Assembly: GCA_963693085.1 (NCBI GenBank)
Contig: OY856409.1
Coordinates: 239,808,558 to 239,872,557, forward strand
Reading direction: 5' to 3'
DNA from: Alisma plantago-aquatica
Lineage: Eukaryota; Streptophyta; Magnoliopsida; Alismatales; Alismataceae
DNA: 64,000 bases
Part shown: positions 33,746 through 47,283 of the stretch, one piece after another
Position numbering within the stretch: position 1 is the stretch's first letter
Layout: each line of letters starts with the position of its first letter
Made by a program: the position numbers and the translations under genes
The notes under the pieces: generated by a model
What the model saw: only the letters and a program-made list of their open reading frames with translations
What the model was told of the DNA's origin: nothing
The model's database searches: none

Positions 33746-35072
33746 TTATGTTCCCGATGGGCCAGCATCACTGGATGTAGGAGACCACATCAGTGGCATG
33801 CCTGGGAAGTTGGGTGGCGGGATAAATGGTGGCTGAGATGATGTGCCTGGGAAGTTGGGTGCAGAGGAAGATGACATAAATGGTGGGTGAGACGATGTGG
33901 TATTGAAATTGGGTGAAGGGAATGGCGGCACAAATGATTGTTGAGATGACGTGCTGTTGAAGTTGGGTGAAGGGAATGGTTGTGGAGACGTGAAATAAAA
34001 TGAAGGCATTAGAGGTACAGATGTGCCAAAACCGAATTGTGATCTTTCACAAAGGTCGTTTAACCACAAGGTTATCTTTGCAGGGGTGTTTTTGAGGCTA
34101 AGGTAGATGTTGCGGTTTGTAGAGTCCTTGATGGCGTTCACAAGTGCAGTAAAAACAGCGGTGGGGGCATCGGGGAAATTTTCATTAAAATGTTGTAAAA
34201 TGTTTGCCAACTCTTCTTTTTCATAGGCTTTGGTCAACATGGATGTGCCTAACTCGTGAACCTTTGTGTAAATCTGTGTGAACTCAGCCAGAACTTCATT
34301 GGAAAGACTACATCGCTCTTGCGGCGTTGATTGTCGTTTCCTACGCGTATGGGTAGAAGGACTCCTGCCCCCAACTGACGGGCTATCTGTTCCCCCAGGC
34401 CGCGCGCTTTCACCCTCACTTTGCACGGTAGCTGCGGGTACGCTACGCTCGTCTGTTGCCAATTCTGTGTACATGGGTGTATCAGTCGCGCCTAAGTCGA
34501 CACTTACATCATCCTCAGACGCAACATCTACAGGAATCTGACCGTCCGCCGAAGACATTGCATGGTGTCCTCTAGCAATGTTCCTCCCCGCCATTAGCTC
34601 TATGTCGTAGTAGTGGGGAAACGGGCGCCTAAGCAACCTAGTCAGGTCCCTGTCTGCCTACGCTTTCAAAAATATGTGTATTAGGATAATCATGTTTACA
34701 TGTACAGTCACAATTTGTTAGGATAAAAGTTCTATATAGTGTGCGTACCACAATGGCCTCTTTCCACTCAGGGGTGTCTGGTACAATGGGCTTATACCTT
34801 TCTTCATCCCATCCAACGCCACTCTTGTTGGTCAAACCCTTCAAATGGACGTAGTCCTTTTTAAGGTTCTTCCAGCGACATCTTATCTGGTCTAACTTAT
34901 ACACGTCGCCAACCCTATTATTGACATCAGAAGTTATTTCCCTCCAAGAGTCCCTAGTAAAATTACCATCAATACACCTGCCTAGGTCATATTGTTTGCG
35001 CAATGCTGTCACTACAGCGACATCATACTCTCTTGTCCATACAATACGGTGGTTAGGGTCGACGGGAGGCAT
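33746..35072 (-). CDS. PIF/Harbinger accessory protein with Myb/SANT-like DNA-binding domain (two exons)
   Basis: This is the second protein of PIF/Harbinger elements, which binds DNA and assists the nuclease. Exon 1 (35072-34749) starts MPPVDPNHRIVWTREYD and holds the Myb/SANT-like domain (about residues 8-105: tryptophans in VWTREYD, SWREI and RWKNLKKDY). I infer an intron 34748-34658 (GT...AG, phase 0 on both sides), because the frame continues as ADRDLTRLLRRPF in exon 2 (34657-33746). The predicted product is about 411 residues with no stop or frameshift. The C-terminal third is rich in Pro, Ser, Asn and Phe and has degenerate PxPNFNxTSSQ repeats. It survives intact although its partner nuclease is destroyed. 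Confidence 0.85.
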
Positions 35073-37300
35073 ACTCGTGTAGTTGCTGCAATATTTGATG
35101 ACAGCGACCGGTAACTAAGATGTACATAAATATATAACAACAACCATGATATCTCGACCGCACAGTATAGTGTAAATTACATATCTGCTGGTTCAGATTA
35201 CATGTCACCCACATTTAGGAAAAATTCTTCAAAAGATATTTAAACAAAAGTTGAAAATAAAAATATGGAAAGAAAAGTAGGCAAACACACCTGACTCAGA
35301 TCAATTACATGGCACACGCATTTTGTAAATATCAGATCTTGCATGTGTAAAATGATTTAAAAAATAGAAACAATGATAAATAAAATCAATAACAAGTGTG
35401 GTCTGTGGCAGAGTAAACAAGGTGAATAGCACACCACATTGTGCTTGATTTATAGGGTTATACAAATTACATATATTATCAAATGACTTCGTCTAATTCA
35501 TAACATGAGATCGCTAAAATTAAAGCACATTCATGAAGTTGTAACCAATGTGTTCAAATGCATGTTACTGAAGCACATATACATAAAAGAACAAAAACCT
35601 AACATGTCTATAGGGTTATAGTTTTTAACATGAGTCAAATTCTTTGTCTGAGATCATCACTCAAATTTTTTGTGCTAAAATACATTTCTATTTTTTAGTA
35701 CCTTTACATAATCAGTGTAAATGTTTAATACAATTCAGTCACAACAGAAACCATTTATGTGTGTTCCTTCAATACTAATTCAATCAGGATATACACAAGC
35801 TTCATTGATTAACACCGAAAAACAAATAATGAAACACCAACGAGCATATAGGCAAGTTACAAATATACAAAAATGAGACAAGCTTGATTGATTAACACCC
35901 AAACACAAATAATGAAACACCAATGAGCATGTAGGCAGGTTAATGATCAAATAGAATAATTAGACAGTTAATGATCAGAGATAAACATTTTCAGCATAGC
36001 ACATGACTAACATTAGTACAGATTAAAAAGTTAAGCCACCCTTTTTTAACATGAGTTCGGGACTAAACATCAGAGATAAACCTTTTCAGCAGAGCACGTG
36101 ACTAACATTAGTGTAACATGATTTACTTGTTCCTACATTCTACTGTCCATATAAAAGGTCATTTACAAAAAACAAATGATTCATCTGAATGAGGTACTCC
36201 TCCCTAGACCTATCATCATCTAACATTCGATATAAGACACATCTTCATAGCATCATTTAACATCCCCATAACTTCTTCATGTCTAATAAGAACACAAGAA
36301 TATATGAACGTAGAATGTCCCAATGAGAGCACATGATCTCGAAACAGGAGATGGTACAAACTGAAAAAGGTTTGGTAATTACTCCTTAACCAAGATGGAA
36401 TGCATACCCAGCCCCAGTAAGGAATAATGGATGAACGAGATCCTTTTGTCCGACTGGTTTACAGAGAAAGAATCTCGACCAGGGAATACAGACTCACTAA
36501 TATGACAGCAGAGGAAAGGATACTCCTTAACCAAGATGGAATACAGACTCACTAAGAAAAACACATTTCAAGCTTCAAATGCAAGTGGAGTGTGGTGTAT
36601 GACTAAAACCAAGTCAAGTCTAACATCTTTCTGAAAAGCCAGCAACAGGATATGGTGTATGCTCCATATCACCATATTCAGCCATCAAACAAACGTATAG
36701 TACCATCATTTAACATCCCCATCAATTAATGTCTAATAAGAATACAAGGATATATGAAGTTATAATCCTAGATCACTGTCACATATATAACATTTTAAAT
36801 TTTGTAACATCTTCATATAGGTAGATCGTATGGCATACATTAAATCAACTATTTGTAATTACTCCTTAACCAAGATTGTATGGCATACATTAAATCAACT
36901 ATAGGTAGATCGTATGGCATACTTAAATGTCCCAATGACAGCACAGGATCTCCAAACAGGAGATGGTACAGACTGAAAAAGGTTTTGGTAATTACTCCTT
37001 AACCAAGATTAATCGATCAAAATTAATTGTCCAGAGTAACATTTTAAGTTGTCTACTTGGGACGAATGCCATGCTCGTCCAGAGCATCAAAACAATAACA
37101 AGTATGTTCTGTGCAGAGTAAATAACGAGAAAAGCATCAAAATCAACAACATTAAAAAAATATACGCTTTTAACTAGCAAAAGGAGTCAACTATTTCGTA
37201 CTTAACATCATATAAACCCAATCTAACAACTGATAAACTCAACTGAAATGACGATAACATCATATTCAACCGTACATGTTTCGATAAAGAACACCATTTC
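35073..37300. other. Non-coding Harbinger interior with dispersed short repeats
   Basis: No gene. The phrase ACTCCTTAACCAAGAT occurs four times (about 36380, 36520, 36860 and 36993). A 50-bp block containing ATAATGAAACACCAA occurs twice (35826 and 35908). Most likely 5' intron or spacer of the SANT gene. Confidence 0.5.
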
Positions 37301-38148
37301 ACAAATGTTTTGGTACTTATTCGACATTGTGCCCTAATCGACATTAATCGAAATAACCCTCTACCCTACCCAGAGACCAACCTGAGCAGAATCTCCCCTT
37401 GGAGTGACGACGGAAGCGGCGGAACCTGGGCACAAGCGTCGACCTGGGCAGCGCCGACAGACCACGAGCGAGCGGCAACGATCTTCTGCGGAACACCTCG
37501 CAACACTTCAACGAAGAGGCTTGTGTAGAAGTCGAGCACCTCGCATCACCACACCCCCAATTTAAAGGCACAACACTGACTAGGGTTTCGGATTCCTCTG
37601 TGTCGCCTACGCCTTCTTCTGTGGACGACATGACCATTCATGGCAGACCTGAAAAATGGAGATAAGCACCGGAACCTTGCTTTTGACCGACCTAGCTCGG
37701 TGGTGGCAGGCGGCAGGAAGCGTAGCGGCCGCTTGACCGGGCCAACCATGGCAGATCGAGGCAGCCTACTCGCATTTACTTCACGGGCGAGCATGGCAGA
37801 AGGTAGGCAACTGTGGATTCGTGATGAGGGAGAAGATGCCAGCCAACAGCGCCGAAGCTAGCTGTGTCGGGAGCAGACAAGGGGGGAAAGCTGCTTCACC
37901 AGGGAGAGAGGGAAAGATGCGTCACGAGGGACGAGTGTCGGGGTAAGATCTCAAACCAGGTTTGAGATTCCAAACCTGCCTCTACCTGTACTGTGTCAAG
38001 CTCCAAAATGGGACTGACTAAACTCAAAACGGGGTCCGAACCAATCTCCTTACCAAACGGAAACCCAGCCCGAGCCGGACTGGTTTGGTCCTACGTGTCG
38101 CTACGCGACAAGGCCTAAACCCGGTCCACGCCCGAACCAAACAGGGGC
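37301..38148 (-). promoter_or_regulatory. GC-rich 5' end and right terminal inverted repeat of PIF/Harbinger
   Basis: GC content rises sharply here, and short ORFs exist on both strands without family resemblance. Position upstream of the minus-strand genes and next to the right TIR (38131-38148) suggests the promoter and untranslated first exon. The right TIR ends at 38148 and is followed by TTA. Confidence 0.45.
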
Positions 38149-38151
38149 TTA

Positions 38152-38908
38152 GGGTCTGCGTGAGAGAGGGGTAGATATTGGTGTGTGCATGCCTTTGGAG
38201 TGACTGGGCCGTCTACGGTTACTGTTAAAAGTTTGTCATCTCAGATCTTATTTAGAAGATGTCCCGGAAGTGAATGGCCAGTGTTCAAAACAACTCCGAA
38301 TAGGGAGAGAGAAATGAAGGCACATTCAGTGTAAAGAGAGAGTCAAAGATATGAGGTTGTTTCAGGAAAGGGGGAGCGGGGTGTGCTGGCCGTTATTATT
38401 TTTTCAACTTTTTCGGAACTCGTAAGGTCGTAAATAAAAGGTGCATTTATAGGATAATCTAATTCGTTATTGAGATAATCGAGCAAAAGACTTCAAGGAG
38501 CGGCCCACCGGTGAAGATAAAGAAAGAAAGAACGTGATTAGTGGGCAGTTCCGCAAACCAAATTGATCATAGTGGGAGACGTAAGGAGAGAACGTGGTTA
38601 GTGGGTGACGTTGGCAGTTTTGTGGATTGGAGTATTCGGAAGAGAGACATGGTTAGTGGTGAAGGAAGAGAAACTAAATTAAAAATATGAGAAAAGAGTT
38701 GAAAATTTGTGAAAAGAGAGAGAGTTAAGGAGGTTGTAGTATTTCAAAATTCTTGTAATTTGATTGGTTGGGGAGTTCGTAACTGGAAAAAATGGAACTG
38801 TTGTAATTAAGTGAAAAGATTCACTCTTTTTATAGTAGTTGTGCAACCATCAGAAACTAAGATGGGTACATATAGGATACATGTCTTAGGTACACAATTC
38901 TTTTAGCC

Positions 38909-38951
<43 letters not shown>
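38152..38951. other. Region without a recognised gene, ending in a TA/GA microsatellite
   Basis: GA-rich, with phrases such as GTTAGTGG and GAGAGAAC repeated. (TA)n(GA)n covers about 38912-38951. Nothing coding recognised. Confidence 0.5.
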
Positions 38952-40070
<1,119 letters not shown>

Positions 40071-40957
40071 CAGGGCTCCTCATCCGTGCTCAACCACAAC
40101 AGCCAACAATCCAAGCCCTCCACGGTCGGGCATTGCAGCAGAGCCACTTCCACCGGGCATTGCAGGAGAGCCAGCCTCCACGGTCTACCTACCCCATTTT
40201 GAGGTACAGTAAAATTGCAGTAGATCCTTTTTACTTGGAATCATGTGATACGAGTATATATGCATTGCTTCTTTCATTAACAGAAAATCAGTTTTGAAGA
40301 CCATATAAACCACTTGAGAAGCCTCAGTGTATTCGTATGTTGTCAAATTGATATGGATGATCAAACAGTCCAACATCTCTTGGATATTTAGCTATAATTT
40401 ACTACGTATTATTTTTTGGCTCAACTTATTATCTGTGACACATATACCCTCTGATGCTTTTGATGCACTAGTGGTTGTAGGATTGACATGTTTGATTATT
40501 ACCTAGAGGTAAGTGGTTGGGGTTACTAATGCTTTTTCCCGGTGTGGGTTTAGAATTATATACCATAAGGTAAATTTGTATTGTTGATAAAATCCATTTA
40601 TGTTCTCAAATTGCAATCTTATGCTTATGGTTGTAATACATTCATTATGCTTGTATAAGCATGCCATGTGTATTCTAGCTAATTTTAAGTGTGCCTAAGC
40701 TTGTAAGAAGTTTTTGTAACAAACCTTATGTATAGCTAGCTGAGCCAAAGCCAAGGAAACAGTACTTGTGGCATAGTGAATTTCCATCTTAAAGATGAAA
40801 CTCAGATGTCCAAACCTAGAGATGAAATCCCTCAACCATGTTCCCATCCCAAAAGCAATTGTGGTACAAACCTCTATTTAAATGACCTAATATTTTGATG
40901 TATATTTTGATTGATTATTCAAGTATTTTGTGACTGAATTTATTAATCTCTGTAGTG
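40071..40957 (+). other. 5' non-coding region of the MULE transposase gene
   Basis: The first 130 bp continue GC-rich; the rest is AT-rich, as in an untranslated leader with an intron. A plausible acceptor (CTGTAG) lies just before the ATG at 40958. No other gene. Confidence 0.4.
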
Positions 40958-43900
40958 ATGGATTTCTCTTATGACGTTGATGGCATGATGGGCATAGATT
41001 GTCTAGCTTATGAGCCACCAATTCATAGAGATGAGGCACCAATTGATAGAGATGAGGATGCATGTGCAATGGTAACTAAATATTGCAAAATTTTAAATTT
41101 CAAATATCTCTATTTTGTGACTGTGTAAGGGATTTGTTTGTAAGCATTTTTCTCTCATATTTTCTTAGGTCGATGAACCAATTGAACCTGATGATGATGA
41201 TGATGATAATGGGGTCTATGATGAAAGGGTTGAAGTGGAATCTAATCCAGATCCGTATATAGGCTTGTAGTTTGATACTGTTGAAAAGGTGGAAGAATTT
41301 TATAATCGATATCCTTACAAGGTGGGATTCAGTATTCGTAAGGGGAGTCAGTATGTTTCTGCTAAAACAAAACAGGTTACTGGTAGAGTGTTCATATGTT
41401 GAATGGAAGGTTTGCAAAAAATAAAGAACAATGATGATGATGGTGTAAAGGGTACTCCAAAAAAAGATATGACATCTGCACGAACAGGTTGTAAGGCTCG
41501 AATGCGAATGAAGCAAGAAGAGGGCACAACGTGGGTGGTTACAAGTTTTGAGAAAGAGCATAACCATGACCTCACTCAAAGTCCATCCAAGAAGCGGTTT
41601 CACCGGTCACATTGACATATGTCAGTAGAGGTTCAGGATTTAGTTCGTGCTATGCATGACCAGAATATTTCTACTGCTCAGATTATGTCTCTCATAGCTA
41701 GTCAATGTGGTGGCATTCGTAATGTGAGTTTCATTAGAAAGGACCTGAGCAATGAGCTTGTATCCTTGAGAAGGAAATATATAGGTGTTGATGTTTCCTC
41801 CACTTTGGAGCATTTTAGAAAAATGCAAGCAATTAATCTGTTATTTTATTATGCACTTCAACTTGATGAGGAAGGTTGTACACGTGATATCTTCTGGGTG
41901 GATGCTAAGTCAAGGATGGCATATCAAACATTTAGTGATGTGATTACTTTTGACACCACATATATGACTAACAAGTACAGCATGCCATTTGCACCATTCA
42001 TAGGTGTGAATCACCAGAAGCAGTCAACTTTATTTGGGTGTGTGTTGCTACGTGATGAGACATCCAATTCTTTTATTTGGGTATTTCAAACATTTTTAAA
42101 TGCCATGTTTGGAAAACACCCTAAGGAAATACTAAATGATCAAGATCCAGTAATGAGGAAGGCGATTCACATAGTTTTTCCTGATGTAGTTCATCGTTGC
42201 TGTCAATGGCATATAATGAGGAAAGCACGTGAGCACCTTGGTGTAATATATGGGACAGTTGTTGGTTTTGCTGAAGAATTTCATTTTTGCATAAACATGC
42301 CTGACACCATTGAAGAGTTTGAGGATAGGTGGCAGAGAATGATATGCACATTCAACTTAGGTGACAATGTACATTTGCGTCACTTGTGGAGTATTAGAGA
42401 TCAATGGATTCTTGTTTACTTCAGGGGTACTTTTTTTGTCAACATGTCAACCACACAACGGAGTGAGAGCATGAATTCTATTTTTAAAGACCATGTCAAC
42501 AATCATTTACCACTTTTCAAATTTGTTGAAGCATATGAAAAGGTAGTTGACAACCGATATGGCAAAGAACACGAGGAGGACTATAGAACTAAAAGTGGAG
42601 CACCCACTCTTTGGTATAATGCCCCAATTGAGAAGCATGCAAGAAATGTATACACAAGAATAGTTTACAAAGACTTATGTATGCAAATGAAGAAGACAAC
42701 TAGCTATGACATAGAATAGGTGATCAAACACTCCTTATATCACATTATATATATTTCTAAAGAGGAGAATCACTTCACGGCAAGGAAGTACTACAAGGTG
42801 GCCTTGAAAAGAGAATCCGATGAAATATCTTGTGATTGCAGACATTTTCAGTTTACTGGCATATTGTGTTATCATTCTCTCAAGGTACTATTATTTCTCA
42901 ATTATCATAAGATTCCACCATCATATGTCTTGGAGCGTTGGACAATTAATGCAAAAATAAACCACAAAGATGATCATGCTCAAGAAATTCAAGTAGAGAT
43001 GGGTGATAGTACCATGTTGAGTAGGTATAACAGCTTGTGTAAATCAGCCCTGTGATTGGTTGGTTTAGCTTCTAAAGAAAAGGATACTTACATGACGGTG
43101 CAAAAGACCTTTGAAAATTCATATGTTGACGTTTTGAATATGCAACAGAAAGTAGATTCAATTTCTACAGATGAAAGGATACCATCATCCCAGACCTATA
43201 TTCCTACTCAGGCAAGTCAATATGTGCCACTGCTTCTAGAATCACAACATCAAATCAAAAACATCACAGTGTAAAGGAACTAGAAAACCACAAAGGTTCA
43301 AACCACCTGCTAAAATGAAAGCAAAGAAGCAAAGAACATGTAGTACGTGCAATGCAAAAGGACATAACAGTCGAACATGCAAACAAGGGGTATTATTCTG
43401 TAAAGAGGCAAGATCACCTCCTTACTAAAATTTAAAGGAAGTACAAAACATCCATCTTTTTAGAAAGATAAAAGATACTGAGGGATGCATGTATAATATT
43501 CCAAGTAAATAAGCATGCACCAGATACATTACAAAATGTCAATAGCAGCGGAAATAAAAGTACTAAGCCTATTACATGGCTTTCATTGTTCATTACACGA
43601 TTTTTCCCAAAAGAAAAAGATAAGAGAAAAGGATCCATCTATAACAACCTAGACATCTTTTCAGATAGCTTGAGATCTACTCCTGAGATGAATTTCTTCA
43701 AAGTTGTCCTTCTCCTTGCTCAGCACCAGCACCTGGGTGGTTGGGAAAGCACCCAGCAAAAGGGAAAGGGAAGAAAAGTATGCGTCACAAAACTAACCTG
43801 GGATATCAAGATAAGTATAAAAAATTAAAACAGGCTAGGGTTCATCATATGATGAAGATAACAAGAATATGAGGCTATATTTAAAAGAAACTTGCCATTA

Positions 43901-46355
43901 ACCATTATATCAAAAAGGATTTGCATGTAAGATAATTATGTCTACCTAACTAAGTAGGTTTGAGGCACATACCAGACCTCTAACCTTAGGTGAGGGGAGA
44001 ATAAGATATTTCCAGTCACCTACAATATTATGGAGAGAATAAGACATTCCCCAGGGCGATTATTTACATGCCTTCTGTGGGTGGTTGTACATAAGTACTG
44101 CTACTTTAAATAGAAAATAAATCCACATGCTAGAGAAAGTAGTCATGGAAAGAATAATCATATGAATCAGTAAGCATGGAAATGGGGTATAAGACCCAAA
44201 CAAGAAGAAATTATAATCTAATTTGAGGCATGAACAACATTAGGATTCAAGAATAGAATATTTAGGGTTCATTTAAACCTCATTAGGGAAATATAGGGTT
44301 TGGCTGCAATTATCCCAACATAGGGTGTAAGGAATGTACATACCTCTCTTACAAATATCAATTACTAACTTTTACCACTTTAATTGAGTTCAAGTTCCAC
44401 TTTGCCTATTTTCAATGTATTAGCATGTATTAGAGTACATAATGCACATTAATATATAGAAACCCTATTTTTAGAGTTTTTTTAGCAAAATTCGGATTTA
44501 GAATCTTAAAACATCACCAATAAACTTATTAGGTTTTCCTGATCAAGAAAATATATATTATTTATGTTAATTTTGGAGTTATGATGATTAAGATGTAATT
44601 TTTATAGATTTTATGCATTACATTCGTTTTACAAAAATCACCCTTCATCAAACCATAAAATAAGACCTTGAAAATATTTTTATTATATAGAGATTAATTT
44701 TCCAATTCCAAAATATATTTATTTGTCAAATTTGGATAAGCAATTTAGAAGATATGAATTTTGCAATACTGACCAATAAGAAATTGCCACATCATCAAAC
44801 CGATCGAGATAATTAAAGAGAGAGGGAGAGGGAGAAAACACCATTCGACCAAGATCAGGTTTGAAATTTCATAGGTAACCAAACTAGAGCTTCTAGAGAA
44901 GATAAAACAACAAGAAATCAAAACCTTAGAAGAGCATGGTAAAAAGAGATGGAAATCGTCGATTTTCAACATAAAAGCATGAGTTTTAAGCATGTACTAA
45001 GCAATATATGAGAAGGGTGTTAACCAAACTTGCCTCTAGGAAGGTAATAAGGTTCAAACAGAAAGTATTCTGATATTAGAAGGTCTAGTTGCTCCAAGCC
45101 AAGCTCCTTTCTTGAGCAAAGATCACCTTCTCCACTTTAGAGGTGCAAACCCTAGCAAAAGAGCAAGGAGATGACATGTTTTAGGGTTTTAGGTGGAGTT
45201 TTATCATGTATGGTCATGGTTCCGACCTAGAAGAAGGTGTAAGGAAGAATATCAGTATGAAAATAAGAAATTAAGGGAGGAAACTTACTAGTTTTGGTCA
45301 AAATTACCAAGGAGGAGCTTTAAAAACTCTAATAGAGCAATTTGGAAGCCCTAGGAGCCTTCTTCACCAAGGTAGGCTCCCTCTATTACCTTGGGGCAGA
45401 AACTTTGTAGCCAAATACAGAAGGAACTATTATCTAAGCTAGAGGAAAGAAAAGGAGAGCAATAGTTTTCGAATTGTGAGTTGGGAAGGGGTATACATGG
45501 CTATATATAGAAAGAGGTGAAGCATGAGGAGTCTTAAGGGACTTTCCATGTGTCTTTAGCCTAGGGATTGATGGCCATGCAAGAGGATATCTCATAGAGG
45601 CTTCATGCATATCAAAAGTCAGTTCTAAGAGCCCATAGATTATTCTAGGCCATCCCCACCATTTTTCAAGAAAGAAATAACCTCATTGGTTGATAGCTTT
45701 TAAGGATAAGCATCTTTATAAAGAGGGTAATCCCTATAATGCCCTTGGAAAGAAATACCATCAAACTAAGGTAAAACTAGGTTCTCCAATGGTTTAAAAT
45801 CTCGTTAATGGTAAGAGAATATCTAAGGATTAAAATTCAATTGATAATTTGCAAAGAAAACCTCCCAATTGGGTAAATTGCATAAAAGTCCAGAATGTAC
45901 CTAAAATTGCATAACTTGCACAAACAACATCCAAATCAAACCAAATTTGAAACTTAGCCTCATTTTATATTTTAAAATCATATCAAAAGTTAGATTAAGG
46001 TTTATAGCACTTAATTATGGTAAGTAAGCTTTCACTGAGGTATTTGTGCATAAACCCTTATATTGGTACAATTAGTGAATAAATGTTCACTAAACCACTA
46101 TAAATTCCACTAATTAAACATAAATGACATAAAGGATAGAAATGAGAGGGAAACTTAGGAAAAAGGTTTACATGGAGATTACATCTAAGATTCATTATGT
46201 TACATATTACCTACTAATTTAATTTATTTATTAAAAATATAATAGATCCTCACAAATAGTTTTTTTATCTTTTTTTGCTTGGTGGGCAGGAAAACAAGGA
46301 GGCATCAACCTCATATGGGATCGAAGAAGAGGATGAAGAATCAAGCGAAGACTAA
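40958..46355 (+). pseudogene. MULE transposase, FAR1/MURA type (FAR1 + MULE + SWIM + zinc knuckle), three exons
   Basis: This encodes the DDE transposase of a FAR1-like MULE. Exon 1 is 40958-41071 (MDFSYDVDGMM, 38 codons); exon 2 is 41169-43389; exon 3 is 46290-46355 (ENKEASTSYGIEEEDEESSED, stop). All junctions are GT-AG and phase 0. Domains in order are an acidic stretch, the FAR1 DNA-binding domain (41271-41600: EEFYNRYPYKVGFSIRKGS, CKARMRM, FEKEHNHDL), the MULE catalytic domain (about 41940-42280: FDTTYMTNKYSMPFAPFIGV, NDQDPVMRKAI, CQWHIMRKA), SWIM (CDC...CYH, about 42832-42880) and a C-terminal knuckle CSTCNAKGHNSRTC (43339). Five in-frame stops (TAG 41268, TGA 41400, TGA 41613, TAG 42717, TGA 43053) and one frameshift near 43268 disable it. 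Confidence 0.9.
43399..46204 (-). mobile_element. Probable solo Gypsy LTR inside intron 2 of the MULE transposase
   Basis: Read on the minus strand it starts TGTAACATAATGAATC (46204) and ends CTCTTTACA (43399). It is flanked by TATTC and TATTA (4 of 5 matching). A TATA box (CTATATATAG, about 45502) lies on the minus strand. Phrases such as GCAATTTACCC are shared with the large Gypsy LTRs, suggesting the same broad lineage. No internal genes are present, as expected after LTR-LTR recombination. It begins nine bases after the intron donor. The exact ends are inferred from the TG...CA pattern. Confidence 0.65.
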
Positions 46356-47283
46356 TTCGATAATGTCTTAAAAACTGATTCAACGGTGTTCATTTTATGA
46401 TTGATGTAACAAGTGCATTTGTTGACACTTGAGTTGTAACTTTTATGCTTGATGTAACATTTTGAACATGGTGGTTATTCAAATTTCCTTCAAATAAGTA
46501 ATCACTATCAGTTCGTGTTAGATGACAGTTGCAAAATAGATCTGTGTCTGCCCTTAAACTGTGTGCAATTGGCTCACTTTCTTGATAAGAAAGTGGCTTT
46601 AATGAATGTTGCATGTTCCCGTTCAACAAAAAGAAAGTGGTTTGAACCCGTCTAAAAATATTAAGTAGTTTGTTTGAATCAGTAAAACAAACTAACTTGT
46701 CATTCTATTCAGATTGCCAGTATAATGTTGGATAATCATACTAGATTCAGACTTTCAGTAGTTGGATAACCAGTATGATATTTGGTGCTTTACACGGTGA
46801 CATTTGAGTCTCCATTTCATATACATACTAGAAGAAGGGCAGGGGGAAAATAAATGACAATGCACAACCATGTTACATTTTTTAGTACTACGAACAAAGT
46901 AACAATCAACTGCAGAACCACACTATAAAATCCCTCCAATAAGAAGAAAAGAAAAGGAACCACACTATAAAAGACCTGCAGGTAAACATCACAAACACAT
47001 TATAATCCACAATGATCTGATCCTATAGGTGGATTTACTCAAGGATGACATGAAGTTGAGGCCAACCAAAAATACAACTTGATACTGGGATTTATTCCAT
47101 TCAACTTGATACAAATATCTGATCCCGTAGGTGGATTTATTCCATTCAACACATTTCCAATTTTTATTCACAACATACACATTCAAAGATGAGACAAGAT
47201 AGTAACCAACATTGCAAATTTCATTCATTAACGAACAATCTCATTACAAATTTCGTAGTAACAACATAGAAAGCATACACCAG
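46356..47283. other. MULE interior between the two genes, non-coding
   Basis: Contains the convergent 3' ends of the transposase and GRF genes. A repeated phrase ATCTGATCC(T/C)(A/G)TAGGTGGATTTA occurs at 47015 and 47115. No further gene seen. Confidence 0.5.

Larger units (their letters stand above)
25405..38148 (-). mobile_element. PIF/Harbinger DNA transposon carrying a nested Copia foldback
   Basis: The termini are an 18-bp perfect inverted repeat, GCCCCTGTTTGGTTCGGG at 25405-25422 and its complement at 38131-38148. Both are flanked by TTA (25402-25404 and 38149-38151), the target duplication of the PIF/Harbinger superfamily. Both genes expected of the superfamily are on the minus strand: a SANT/Myb-like DNA-binding protein (33746-35072, intact) and the start of the HARBI1-type nuclease (33029-33525). 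The nuclease gene is cut by Copia DNA, and its catalytic part is not found between 25423 and 25547. The element therefore lost its catalytic domain during or after the Copia insertion. Confidence 0.9.

Noticed and set aside
37344..37861. ORFs on both strands near the right Harbinger end
   Set aside because: Composition-driven ORFs in GC-rich DNA; no domain and overlapping frames.
41268..43055. Stop codon readthrough, reassignment or RNA editing to rescue the MULE transposase
   Set aside because: Three TGA and two TAG in one gene, plus a frameshift, are simpler as nonsense mutations in a silenced element; nuclear genes of flowering plants use the standard code.
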